Shown: piece after piece, positions 12,593-22,664 of the stretch | How positions within the stretch are numbered: position 1 is the stretch's first letter | Layout of the letters: every line of letters begins with the position of its first letter | NCBI GenBank assembly: GCA_947179485.1 | Contig: OX359246.1 | Coordinates: 2,232,001 to 2,296,000, forward strand | DNA: 64,000 nucleotides | Source of the DNA: Allacma fusca | Lineage: Eukaryota > Arthropoda > Collembola > Symphypleona > Sminthuridae | Direction of reading: 5' to 3' | Notes under the pieces: model-generated | Seen by the model: only the letters and a program-made list of their open reading frames with translations | Databases searched by the model: none | What the model was told of the DNA's origin: nothing | Translations under genes and position numbers: made by a program

Positions 12593-14226
12593 TTGATAGT
12601 TTATGTTCAAAAACTTTCAGATCCAAAAAGAAGTTTGGCTCCTTCAGTGGACGCTTATCACGACGAGATTTCAATGCCGGCGAGAGAGATAGTGATCGAG
12701 AAGTGGAGGAACGACGAGAAAAAGCCTCTAACGTTTAGGCAAATTGCCAAAGAGGTCCGCCTAAGACCCTCGACGTTCTTTAATAGTATAAAAAAATACA
12801 AGACGACTGGTATCGTCGAAAATATGCCCGAGAGGGGTAAAGAACGCATCGTCGCCCCCCGCGAGGAGCCGATAATTATCTGGAAGGTCAACAAAGACTC
12901 AAGACTGACCTCATCTAAGATCCTCCCACAGGTGCATTCTGAGTTAGGAAAGATTGCCCATCGGACCACGATCAAAAGAATCCTGTATCTGAGCGGACGA
13001 ACTTGCTTCGAGCTAGGGGTGAGTATCTCGTTGGTTTTAAAATTCTCGTTTGTCTCGTTCTCGTTTCTGTAAAAAATACGAGAACGAGATATTTCGAAAA
13101 CGAGAGTAACGAGAGTAAGCAATGAACGAGACAAACGAGACAGGGCAAAAACATGGGTTTTTTTGTTGAAATATATGCAACTTAATTGTAGCCTGCACAA
13201 ATTCTGGTAAGAGAACAGAAGTTTATATAATTTTCACTTTTCAAACCAATCTCAAGACGCAAAATATATATTTTGGGTTAAAAATATGTTAAAAAACACG
13301 AAAACATTGAAAAAAGTAAATGAAGACCTCCTGTAATAATAGGTAGAACCAAGAGTTGAAAAACGTCTCAATTGTCCAAACGGTATAGCAAAACACCTCA
13401 TCTTCCCCACTTATATTGGCTTAAACAAGATTTAATTGCAAACGATATTCTCGGTAAATAAAGCGAGATGTCTCGTACAGTCTCGTTGATGAAAAAAGAA
13501 CGAGAGAAACGAGATTCTCGTCTCGTTGTCTCGTTATGCTCACCCCTACTTCGAGCCAAGAAAGAGCCTTATATCAATGATAAAAATAGGAGAAAGTGGA
13601 CCCTGTGGTCCAGGAAACACGCAAGCAAGTATGATACGTTTTGGAGTCCCGTTTTGTGGTCCGATGAGAGCAAATTTAGTGTCTTTGGCAGCTATGGAAG
13701 AGCCGTGGTCTGGGGAAAGCCTGGGGTGGGTCTGAATACGGATCTTACTTCCTACTGTAAAGCATGGTGGTAGTAGTGTTATGGTTTGGGGCTGTATCAG
13801 TGCATATTGGGTGGGAACAATTGATTTTATGGAAGGAAATGTGAACAAACACTACTACCAATCCATAGTAAATCGAAACATTAAGCAATTAGCCCAACAC
13901 CTGGGACTTGGACGCCGATTTGTGTATCAACAGGGCAACGACCCCAAGCACACGGAGAAGTCCACATGGGCCTAATTAAACAAAAACACGATACCAGTTC
14001 TGGAATGGACCCCCAAAGTACGGATATCACCTCTATTGAACATAAGTGTGATTGCGTAGGTCGGGACCTGACAAATTTTTACATTACCGGGAAAAAAGAC
14101 CCGAAAATCCGAATTAAGGAGAGATGGGACAACATACCCCCCGAATTCACCCGGAACCTCCCCAGCTCCGTCCCACGGTGCATAAATGTTGTCCTGATGG
14201 CAAAGGGGTGGAATACTGCTTATTAG
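12593..14226 (+). pseudogene. Tc1-like transposase, disrupted
   Basis: The reading frame from about 12593 to 13013 encodes the N-terminal helix-turn-helix part (FRQIAKEVRLRPSTFFNSIKKY). It is interrupted by a hAT element at 13014-13548. It resumes at about 13557 and shows the first catalytic Asp in LWSDESKF (near 13660). A frame change follows near 13755, then VMVWGCIS and the second Asp in GNDPKHT (near 13935). Further frame changes break the SPDLNPIEH-type motif, leaving SIEHKCDCVGRDL, and the frame ends in the usual MAKGWNTAY-type C-terminus. The protein would have been a cut-and-paste DDE transposase. It cannot be made from this copy. Confidence 0.85.
13014..13548. mobile_element. Non-autonomous hAT element, tctcgt-rich, inside the Tc1 transposase
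   Basis: The 535-bp element begins TAGGGGTGAG and ends CTCACCCCTA, with a perfect 8-bp target duplication, CTTCGAGC, at 13006-13013 and 13549-13556. Both arms are full of tctcgt and acgaga words. It splits the transposase ORF. Confidence 0.9.
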
Positions 14227-15434
14227 TCAATCGGGTCGTGAAGTTTTATCCCGTTTAAAACCATCTTTCTCTTTTGTTCCAACACTAATGCACACGAATA
14301 ATTGGATACGTTTTCGTTTTTGTCCGTTTTTTCATGTAAACAATTTTTTTTAGAAAATGTTTTTTCAGATCTATAATCAGCATAAAAAACTGAATAAAAG
14401 CAAACAGAAGCACTATAGATAAGTACTAAACTCCAAGATTATTTAGAACCCGAGTCTCAGAGTTTGCGTTGTTCCAACACTAAGGAGCAGTGCATCGTAT
14501 GGGTACAAAAATGCTGTACCTGGACCTGAACCTGGACCTGAACCTGGACCCAAATAGTGGGTACCGGCAAACATCGTACCCAAACCCGTACCTGAATAAA
14601 AGTACCCATTAAATAAATGTTGGTACCTGGACCTGATTATTTTGCAAGTAGTGCGTACCTGTACCTGAATTTTACCCATACCCAAAATATACCCAATATA
14701 TGGACCTGTACCTGAAAAATTTTCCTACGTACCTGTACCCAAACAGGTACTTTAAAAACAATTACTTTAAACGATTCAACATGTTGACATTCGATGATTT
14801 ACATCACAGCAATTACAAGCTCTGCCTCGTCATAATTTTTGATTTCATAACTATTCATCTTAATGGAATTATAACTTCAATGCCATCTGAGGTATTGCCA
14901 TCTCCAATTAAATCTTCCACTTCTAGGGCATCCTCCATAACTACAATATCATTTGATTCATTCACAAGTGGAATTTGTAATTACACGTACTTATTGCTGG
15001 CACGTTATGCTAAGCCAACCATCTCTATTGCATAACCGTAAAAATTACGACGCACTCCTGAAAACACGTTGAATATCAAAATAAACCTGTAGGTCGGAGA
15101 GAGAGTCACATACTACACAAGATGCCTCGTAAGATGAATTTCTGTTTGTAAAAGTACCCACATTTTCGGATATTAGTTTGCCAGGTCCAGGTATTTTGGA
15201 AGCTTGTACCTGTTCCTGTCAGGTACAACCCAAAAAATTCCAAGTTTGTACCTGTACCCAATACCTGGTTTTGTACCCAAAATTTGGGTACATATAGCTA
15301 GTACCCATAAAGTACCCATTCAGTTTGGGTACTTAAACAGAGTACCCATTTCGGACCTGGACCTGGACCTGTACCCAAATACTCAGGTACTATCCGTACC
15401 CATGCGATGCACTGCTAAGGAGTCCCAGTGTATG
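14227..15434 (+). mobile_element. 3' end of the Tc1 element, split by a hAT
   Basis: Outside the hAT at 14488-15414, the sequence gttgttccaacactaagg continues into gagtcccagtgtatgta at 15415-15434. This reads as a Tc1-style terminus ending near a TA dinucleotide. The left terminus of the Tc1 could not be identified, so the element is probably truncated there. Confidence 0.5.
14488..15414. mobile_element. Non-autonomous hAT element, gtacctg-rich
   Basis: A 927-bp element has 19-bp terminal inverted repeats with one mismatch (CAGTGCATCGTATGGGTAC on the left) and a perfect 8-bp target duplication, CTAAGGAG, at 14480-14487 and 15415-15422. The arms are dense with acctg and gtaccc words in opposite orientation. 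It is inserted in the 3' end of the Tc1 element. Confidence 0.9.
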
Positions 15435-15789
15435 TAAATAAAATAAAAATTATATTTACAAATACTGATCCATCTCTACTCATCACATTCAATAAGTTAA
15501 AAATAGAAAGTCTAAAATAGAATATGTAAACAAAGGTTTCACATCGGATTCAATTGTTACTAAAAAACCGGATTTTCATCGGGTTTTAAAACCATTTAAA
15601 GTTTTTAGTGTGTTCGAGTTGTAAAAAATTGGTTCGGGCTTCACAAAATTTAAGGTACAGGAAACGGGCCGGGTTGAATATCAAATATTTAGCAAGTTGG
15701 CGGGTCGGGTCGGGCTAAATGAGTATTTGTTCGGGTTTCTTCCGGGTTCGGGCCTGAAGTCAAGCCCGAATCCCACCTCTAGTCCAGAG

Positions 15790-16254
15790 TGAAAACCAAT
15801 ATTTATGTGGAGTTCTTGCGCCGATTAATAAAGACGATAATAATAAAACTTGTTCAACTCTCTTCAGGTTTTGTAAACTCAAGCCTGTTCCCGTATTGCC
15901 TTGAAAACAAAGGAAGCAAGGAAATGTAGTTAATTTCCCACAAAGTTTTACTACAAGTTACTGAATATAGCCCCATGTTGCTATGTATCTAACAATGCTC
16001 GCACACACATGTTTATTATATTGCGTCATAAAGTCAACTCAAAAGATCATTATCAAGTTTCCCATGTAAGTATCGGGTGCATGTGAAAATTATTCTACAT
16101 CTGCGGCTGCACCTTCCAAACTCAGCAACTAGCAACAAAATAAGAATACAAAAGGCTTTAGTAGTACCTGGCTGAGTACACATGGAGAGACGCAAAGTTA
16201 GAATACACACAGAAGAGGCAGTCTAGTAAGTGTAGATAAAACTGAAAGGCTACA
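15790..16254 (+). promoter_or_regulatory. Upstream region of the P450 gene
   Basis: No canonical TATA box can be assigned with confidence. The ATG at 16255 (ctacaATGATT) opens the reading frame with an ER anchor, which decides the start. The stretch contains nothing else recognisable. Confidence 0.3.
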
Positions 16255-19200
16255 ATGATTATTGAATTAATATTTCTACTCCTGGTTTCGGCCACAGTTT
16301 ATAGTTACATACAAAAGCGCGGAAAGAATTTCCCACCAGGTGCATATACTGAATCCAATACATTTTTCAATACATTTTTATGAAGTCCTCGGAATTGTTT
16401 CCGTTTATAAGAACACATTGTTATAGGTCCAATTGGACTACCTTTACTGGGGCACCTTCCTTTACTCGGATCATGTCCTCATAAAACCTTATGGGATTGG
16501 AAAAAGACTTACGGTCCCTTAATTGGGATTTGGTTTGGGAGTTATAGGTACCGAGTACACTTTAACCAAAATAATATAACCCACTTATTTTTCGTCAAAT
16601 TGAAAAATGAACTGAACTGCAACAAATTGAATTAAACTGTATCATATTCCTACTTTTGGGATTGTTTCTTTGTTCTGAACGAATTGTTTTCAAATTGACA
16701 AGCCTCATGTTTAAAGGTTATTTTCCATTTTTTGTGTCCGTGTAACCAGAGCTGTGGTAATCAACGATCCCAAATTGATTCAAGAATCTATGAATATGAA
16801 TGCTTTTGCTGGACGGCCCAAGTTAAGTTTATTTACACACAGAAGCGAGGATGGAGTAATAAGAGGTTGGTAAATTCCATACAATGATTTCTTTCCGTGC
16901 AGAGCTGCTTGCAGGTATCAGGTAGTACCTGAAAAATACCCGTCGGGTCGGGTTCGGGTCGGGTTCGGGTTGACTAAAATTAAGTACCTAGATATCGGGT
17001 CGAGTGCGGGTAGGTGTAAGATCCGCACCTGAAAATTCAGGTCGGGTTACCGTCAAGTTCGGGTAAAATAAAATACCTGAGCAATTTATCGGGTTCAAGT
17101 TCGGGTCACAGTATTTAAATTACCTGAACCCGAACTTGACATTTCAGGTAATTTGCACGTATTTATTTCCGCCAAAAAAATCAAACTTCACGTGAATAAA
17201 ACCTTCCATTCTTCATGCAATATTTATAAGGGCACTTGGTTTGGGAAAAATAGTGAATACCGAAGTGTTTAGCAAACCGTCAACCAGGCTTGTACAGTGA
17301 TTATCGATGAGAGTTAAAGTGCAATGGTTTTTAGGGTGGCGTCAGCCCCCTAGTAAAATAGCCTTGTCTGTACGTCCGTACGTCCGTGTGTCCCTCTGCA
17401 CGATTACGCAAAAACTACTGAACCGATTTCAATGAAATTTTTTATGGACATTACTTGTATCAAAAGTAAGGCTGAGACTGTATTTGGTTGAAATCGGCCG
17501 AATAGTTTTTCCGAAAAAAATTCTTGAAATTTTGGATTTTATGTCAAATGACTGTTATCTCTAAAACTACTGAATCGATTTCAATGAAACTTTTTGTGAA
17601 TATTGCTTATGTAAGTAGTAATGACTACTGTATATTTCGTTGAAATCGGTCCGATAGTTTTTTCTAAAAAAAATTCTTGAAATTTTGAAAAAAAAACTAA
17701 AATTTGTCCTACTTTGACGGCGTTGGTTGACGCCACCCTACGCGAAGCCTCAAATTATCGCGTAGCGATGATTTTTTATTTAACAATTATTGGAAATAGG
17801 TCATAATTTCGATATAATTAGCATGAGCTTTAAGTATGTTTGAATTGAAACTGTAAGATTTCAACATAAGTGAAGAAGTAGCCGAAATCATCGAAGAAGT
17901 AAATCAAAGTGAAGATGACTGAAAACATGGTCATAATCCAGAGAAAAAATCAATAGCATGCAGCCATTTCACTGACTCTGGTGAGACTCATAAATACACT
18001 TGTAGTTATTAGTTCATTTACTCATAAACTTCTAAAACAAAGCTGACGGCATACCCTACATATTTGCTAAGTAGATAAAATTTTAGGTTATGCTCAAATT
18101 TTTTAACATTTTGTAGGCACTTGTATGTAGACTGCATGTTTCGAGGAACAAATATATATCGTTGGAACAAATCTCGGGAGTGATGTATGCAGGTTGTAGG
18201 TAGGGTCAAATCTCAGGAGTGATCTATGAATGTAGGTTAAACTGTAGGCTCTACGAAAGAATCTAAAAATATGTAGAATAAAATTTAAGGTATAGGTATG
18301 CAAATATTTTGCCCAGCTTAGGCTAACAATAAGATTAACATTAAATCAGTGGGTGAAATACCTGAAAGTCAAGTGCGGGTTCAGGTTCGGGTCGGGTTTA
18401 CATTGGATCCGAACTTCAGGTAATTTTTCAGGTACGGGTATCCTAGAAATACCCGACGAAAAATACCTGACAAGTAAAGTATTGGCTCGGATCTAGAGCT
18501 TCCTTCGGGTTTCCGAAATCCCGAAGTTCCGTGTTCGGAAACGGAACGGAACAATTTCGGAACATTCTTTTTGATTCCGTCATTGAATCGGGACAAAACC
18601 GGAACATGAGCACTTGTACCGATAATATCGGGACCGGGACGGTTCAGAGCATCGGTACGAAAAATGTCCCATATAATTTATTTCACCGGAAAGCGGAATT
18701 GTTCTGTTCCGTTCCGAACCGATCCCGGTACAATTTCTGAAGTGTCGCGCCATCGTTCAACTAGAATGGAAACACATTTCTTGCTTATATGTAATGCGAG
18801 TATCGTTTTCCATGAAAATCAACAGAATAACTAATTTTGTTTAATAAACATGGGCATGGGCGATTTTTCTTGAAATGAAAATTCTGAAATCGAAATTATT
18901 AGCAGCAATGAAGCAAGCTTGCAGGAAATTAACACTGTTAGGCCATTGAAGTCCACACGCTACAAATATTTATTGCTAAAAAATAATTAATAATAATTTT
19001 ATAATACTGCACAGTAGTTCTTTTTATGTGGCCTAATTATTATTAAATATTATTTTATATAATTAAATAATAGCATTCCCTAGCATCCAATCTATTAAAA
19101 GTATATTATGTATATTAAGTTTTCAGTAATTTGTACACGCGTTTCATGCATATGTTGTGAAAAATTCCGGGATATTTCGGAACGGAACGGGTTCGGAACG

Positions 19201-20888
19201 GAAAAACTAGCATAATACGGAACGGAACACAACATGTAACGGAAAAAATACTTTACTCCTTTGTTCCGAACGGTGTCAGTTCAAATGTTCCGATGTCCCG
19301 ACAGCCGGAACGGAACCGGGAACAATATTATTTGTAGGTTTCGGAACGGAACGGAATTTCGTACGGAACAAAAATGTTGAACACGTTGGAAGCTCTACTC
19401 GGATCCGACTGAGCAAGTTCGGGTCGAAGAAAATTTTTTACCTGAAATGTCAGGTGCGGGTCGGGTTCAGGTGCGGATCCTGATTTTTTGGTACCTGAGA
19501 GCAGCTCTGTTTCCGTGCTATTGCGGTATGTATATATATGTATATATATATATATATAGTACTACCCTGAAAATATTTTCAGGAATCTTTCCAACTGAAG
19601 GGATCCAAAATATAGAACAGCGCCGGTTTACATTGAAAACATTTCGTGACTTTGGTTACGGAACAAATGCAATGGCTGTGAAAGTCCAGGGAGAAATTCA
19701 AGAATTGCTCAACTCTTTACTAGCAAGGGAAGGTGAGCCGATTCAAGTTAAAAATTTGTTCAGCTTTCCTGTACTCAATGCTCTGTGGATCATAATATTC
19801 GGTGACAGAGTGAACGAAGATGATCCGGAGTTAACGGATGCTTTGCGTGGCCTAACATCGTAAGTATTTACATTTCGTAGGGGTGACAATTAAAAACTAA
19901 ATATGGATCAAGGGTTGGCGCTGCGAAGGTCAGATATTCTTGGTTTTAAAACCAGAAATGTTTTGTTGATACTATCATGATTGATGAGGCTTGTGGATAA
20001 CCGTTTCAATTTCACTGCCATTACAGGATTGTTGATGAGTCAGATTTCCTTGGACGTTTGGCAATGTTTCTTCCTTGGTTCGCAAAAATGGCTCCAAAAC
20101 TTTCAGGGTTTGACAAAACTATACAAACTATATCACTGGTGAAACGTTTTATGCGGAAGCAAATTCAAATTCATAATATTGAGTACGTAGAAAATCATCC
20201 AAGAGACTACGTGGACGCCTTTACAGATCAAGTGCAGAAAACCAGCGATCCTCATTCAAGTTTCCACTCGAAGAACGACGTTATGCTTTATTCCGTGATA
20301 GATTTATTCGGCGCGGGCGCAGAAACGACGAGTAACACGCTGTCATGGCTATGTGCTTACTTGATCCGTTACAAGGACGTGCAAAAGAAATTGCATGACG
20401 AAATTGATGAAATTATCGGTAAAGAAAGGGTTCCCACTCTGGATAACAGGTTATTAATGCCTTACACTGAAGCCGTTATCAACGAAGTACTGCGATTTTC
20501 TTCTGTAGTTCCCGTCGTGATGCGCAGCACGACTGAGGATATTGTGTTTCATGAATTCTTCATTCCGAAAGAAACCATGATCATTAGCAACTTTCACGGA
20601 GTGCATTTTGACGAAACGATTTGGGGTGATCCGCAAAAATTCCGACCGGAGAGGTTCATTGGTTCAGATGGAAAATTCAAGAAGAATGAAAATTTAATGG
20701 CGTTTTCAAATGGCAAACGTGTTTGTATAGGGGAGAGTCTAGCAAGGCAGCAATTATTTCTCTTCACTACGAGTTTATTACAGATATTCAGCATTTCAGC
20801 TGGTGGAAAACTGCCAAATCTGGAGCCAAATGTGGGTATGGTACTCTCTCACGAGCCGTTTGAAATGATTCTGAAAAAGCGCAGTTAG
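16255..20888 (+). CDS. Cytochrome P450, CYP2-clan-like (5 exons)
   Basis: Exons 16255-16339, 16427-16547, 16750-16865, 19583-19859 and 20027-20888 join in frame to 486 residues, close to the usual 490-510. The N-terminus is a hydrophobic ER anchor (IIELIFLLLVSATVYSYI) followed by KRGKNFPPGPIGLP, the Pro-rich hinge. Motifs in order: the I-helix oxygen-binding GAGAETTSNT, the K-helix ExxR in EVLR, FRPERF, and the heme loop FSNGKRVCIGE with the Cys ligand. The C-helix WxxxR is altered: the place of the Trp is Asn in QNIEQRRF. Intron 3 is 2.7 kb because of hAT insertions. Family members are microsomal monooxygenases, for xenobiotics or for hormones such as juvenoids; the substrate cannot be told. 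The exon 3 donor (gttggt) is weak but is the only one that keeps frame. Confidence 0.88.
17334..17780. repeat. Inserted module with internal 120-bp tandem duplication
   Basis: The module begins TAGGGTGGCGTCAGCC and has the inverse GGTTGACGCCACCCTA at about 17728-17743. Inside are two diverged direct copies of a segment starting aaaactactgaaccgatttc and ending attcttgaaatttt. Just past the right inverted repeat, ctacgcga and tcgcgtag can form an 8-bp hairpin. I found no clear target duplication. Similar modules are common in arthropod DNA, but I cannot assign a superfamily. Confidence 0.5.
18494..19397. mobile_element. Non-autonomous hAT element, cggaacgg-rich
   Basis: A 904-bp element begins TAGAGCTTCC and ends GGAAGCTCTA, with a perfect 8-bp target duplication, CTCGGATC, at 18486-18493 and 19398-19405. 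The arms are full of cggaacgg and ccgttcc words. It is nested in the 16900-19509 element. Confidence 0.88.
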
Positions 20889-20998
20889 AATCTTCAAAAT
20901 TTTGAGCGATTCGTCGACCTTATGTAATGAAAAAGTTATGAATTTTTGTAACTGATTTGAGACCCTTATTGTTTGAAGAATTAGAGTGCCTTGTCAAA

Positions 20999-21004
20999 AA
21001 TAAA
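20999..21004 (+). promoter_or_regulatory. Poly(A) signal of the P450 gene
   Basis: AATAAA lies 111 bases after the TAG stop. Confidence 0.5.
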
Positions 21005-21009
21005 AACAT

Positions 21010-22068
21010 CTAACTTTCAAAGCTTTTTTCTTTGTTATGCTTGTCAATTCAATCATTTCGCATAAATTGTAACTCAATGTCTGTTTTGAAGAAAAGTTCG
21101 GATTTTGAGCACGAATTCTTAAATACCAAAAAATTGCCAAAAGTAAATTTGAATGCGCGGTAAATTTTTTTATTAATTGTCAAAACTCAAAATCATAAAA
21201 TTTCAAAGGTGTAAATAACAACAGAAATCAAGCCTGTTGCAAGACCCCATATCTGTTTTAATTTTTGTCATAGTCTTGCCAACGTATCTATTCTACTTGA
21301 AGATGTAAAGCAACAACATATTTAACAATAGATTTTGAGATGTGGAGTTACAGGCATCAACGGTTACCAGATTCAGTTCTGTATTTCTCTATTTGAATAC
21401 CGACGTTCAGTTTTTTTAGATGTGTAGAATCACATTATCTAATCAGAAATGCCAAAAATGGATTTTGAAACGAATTGTTTTGGTTGATTTTTATTTAAAG
21501 GAAGTTTTTATAAGTCAGTTATACTTTTTTTTAACCTGACATGGACGGTAATCCCGTTGAAGGACTTCTGTCGGCCATTACATTTGTCCTTCTGAAATAT
21601 TTTCGACATTTTGGATACCTTTTGGGGAATTTCATCCTGGGGCAGACATATTAGATTTTTTTTTCCACATTCAGTTGCAGTGACTCGTAATTAATGCGAA
21701 CAAATGCATGAAGTCATATTTGATGGACAACGCATGTGAAACCACATTATGCATATACTAAGGACACAAATGCATTACAAATTTAGAGTTTATATACGAG
21801 TTTGAAAACGTTCTTACCGAAACAATTATTGACATCTTCGTCACGTATTTGGCTCGTATATACGCCCGTCATGTTTTTATTAACTTTAGGAAATACAAGG
21901 GATCAAAGTCATCACAGACTTTTTTGAATTGATTCGGAACCCTTTAACCTACTCCAATTTTCAAAGGTATTCTGTCATTCTCCGACCAAAATATGCTCAA
22001 CTCTATATTTTCCTCCCGTAAATAACCTACTGTGAGATATTTCCAATTTTCGGCAACTTGGCAGCTAA
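21010..22068. other. Intergenic, no gene seen
   Basis: AT-rich DNA between the P450 and the retrotransposon; no domain-bearing ORF, TIR or RNA gene recognised. Confidence 0.5.
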
Positions 22069-22072
22069 ATAT

Positions 22073-22654
22073 TGTTACAGTTCTATCATCCGGGTATTGA
22101 TGTTGTGTGGGTAATAGACAATGTAGCCTAGGTTCGGGCGTTCCATTCCCCTGAATTATGGTTTCGATGTTGGTGAAACTCATGAATAAATGGAACTATT
22201 TATTCTGTTGTGTAAGTTCATTATTTAATTGATTGAGCCAATTTATTGTTCCTAGAACTGATACAATTTACACTGAACAATTAACATTTAACACAAAATA
22301 GAATTTGAAGTCTGAATCTCTTCTTCCTGAAATTCTCCGAATTTCATGTTGCCCCGCTTGCTACCTGTGGAGATCCATCCCGGAGGGAATGGACTCTAGG
22401 TGCGGCTCCTCTTGATGTTGCTTGCTTGAAGTCGAGATTAGAACTTGTACTTACTCTACGTGTCTTAATCTAAATCTAATCTTATCCTATTCTTAGTTTA
22501 TTGTTTATTAAATAATCTGAATCATTTCCTTTCCTTTTCTTATAATTATGTTTGGTCAGCGTTTGGCGTCACGTAGCCTCTGCTTACGACCTTCCAAACT
22601 ATTTGCTGACTTAGATTATGCTTATTCTAGTCTATTTATAATATATCCGTAACA
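22073..22654 (-). repeat. 3' LTR (sense on the minus strand)
   Basis: 582 bp, 580 identical to the 5' LTR. It keeps the late AATAAA in sense orientation (GAATAAATAG, near 22200) that is altered in the 5' copy. It ends TGTTACAG at 22073 on the plus strand next to the ATAT target duplication. Confidence 0.95.
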
Positions 22655-22664
22655 TTCCTCTTCT
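22655..22664 (-). promoter_or_regulatory. Polypurine tract
   Basis: In sense, AGAAGAGGAA directly precedes the TG of the 3' LTR. It is the expected primer site for plus-strand DNA synthesis. Confidence 0.75.

Larger units (their letters stand above)
12219..15781. mobile_element. hAT-like element carrying nested Tc1 and hAT insertions
   Basis: The left end is TAGAGGTGGG and the right end CCCACCTCTA (10-bp inverted repeat), with a perfect 8-bp target duplication, GTCCAGAG, at 12211-12218 and 15782-15789. The arms (12219-12430 and 15540-15781) are rich in cgggttcggg and gcccga words. Nearly all of the 3563 bp between the arms is later insertion: the Tc1 pseudogene and two further hAT elements. 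Confidence 0.85.
16900..19509. mobile_element. hAT-like element in P450 intron 3
   Basis: The left end CAGAGCTGCTTGCAGGTATC and right end GGTACCTGAGAGCAGCTCTG form a 20-bp inverted repeat with about 4 mismatches. A perfect 8-bp target duplication, TTTCCGTG, lies at 16892-16899 and 19510-19517. The arms repeat cgggttcggg and acctgaa words. The 2610-bp unit contains a second hAT at 18494-19397 and a duplicated module at 17334-17780. It has no transposase ORF and lies wholly in the intron. Confidence 0.88.

Noticed and set aside
12593-14226. Functional Tc1 transposase
   Set aside because: A 535-bp insertion and at least two frame changes break it.
17334-17780. Helitron
   Set aside because: A hairpin is near the right end, but no TC start, no CTRR end and no A-T insertion site could be shown.
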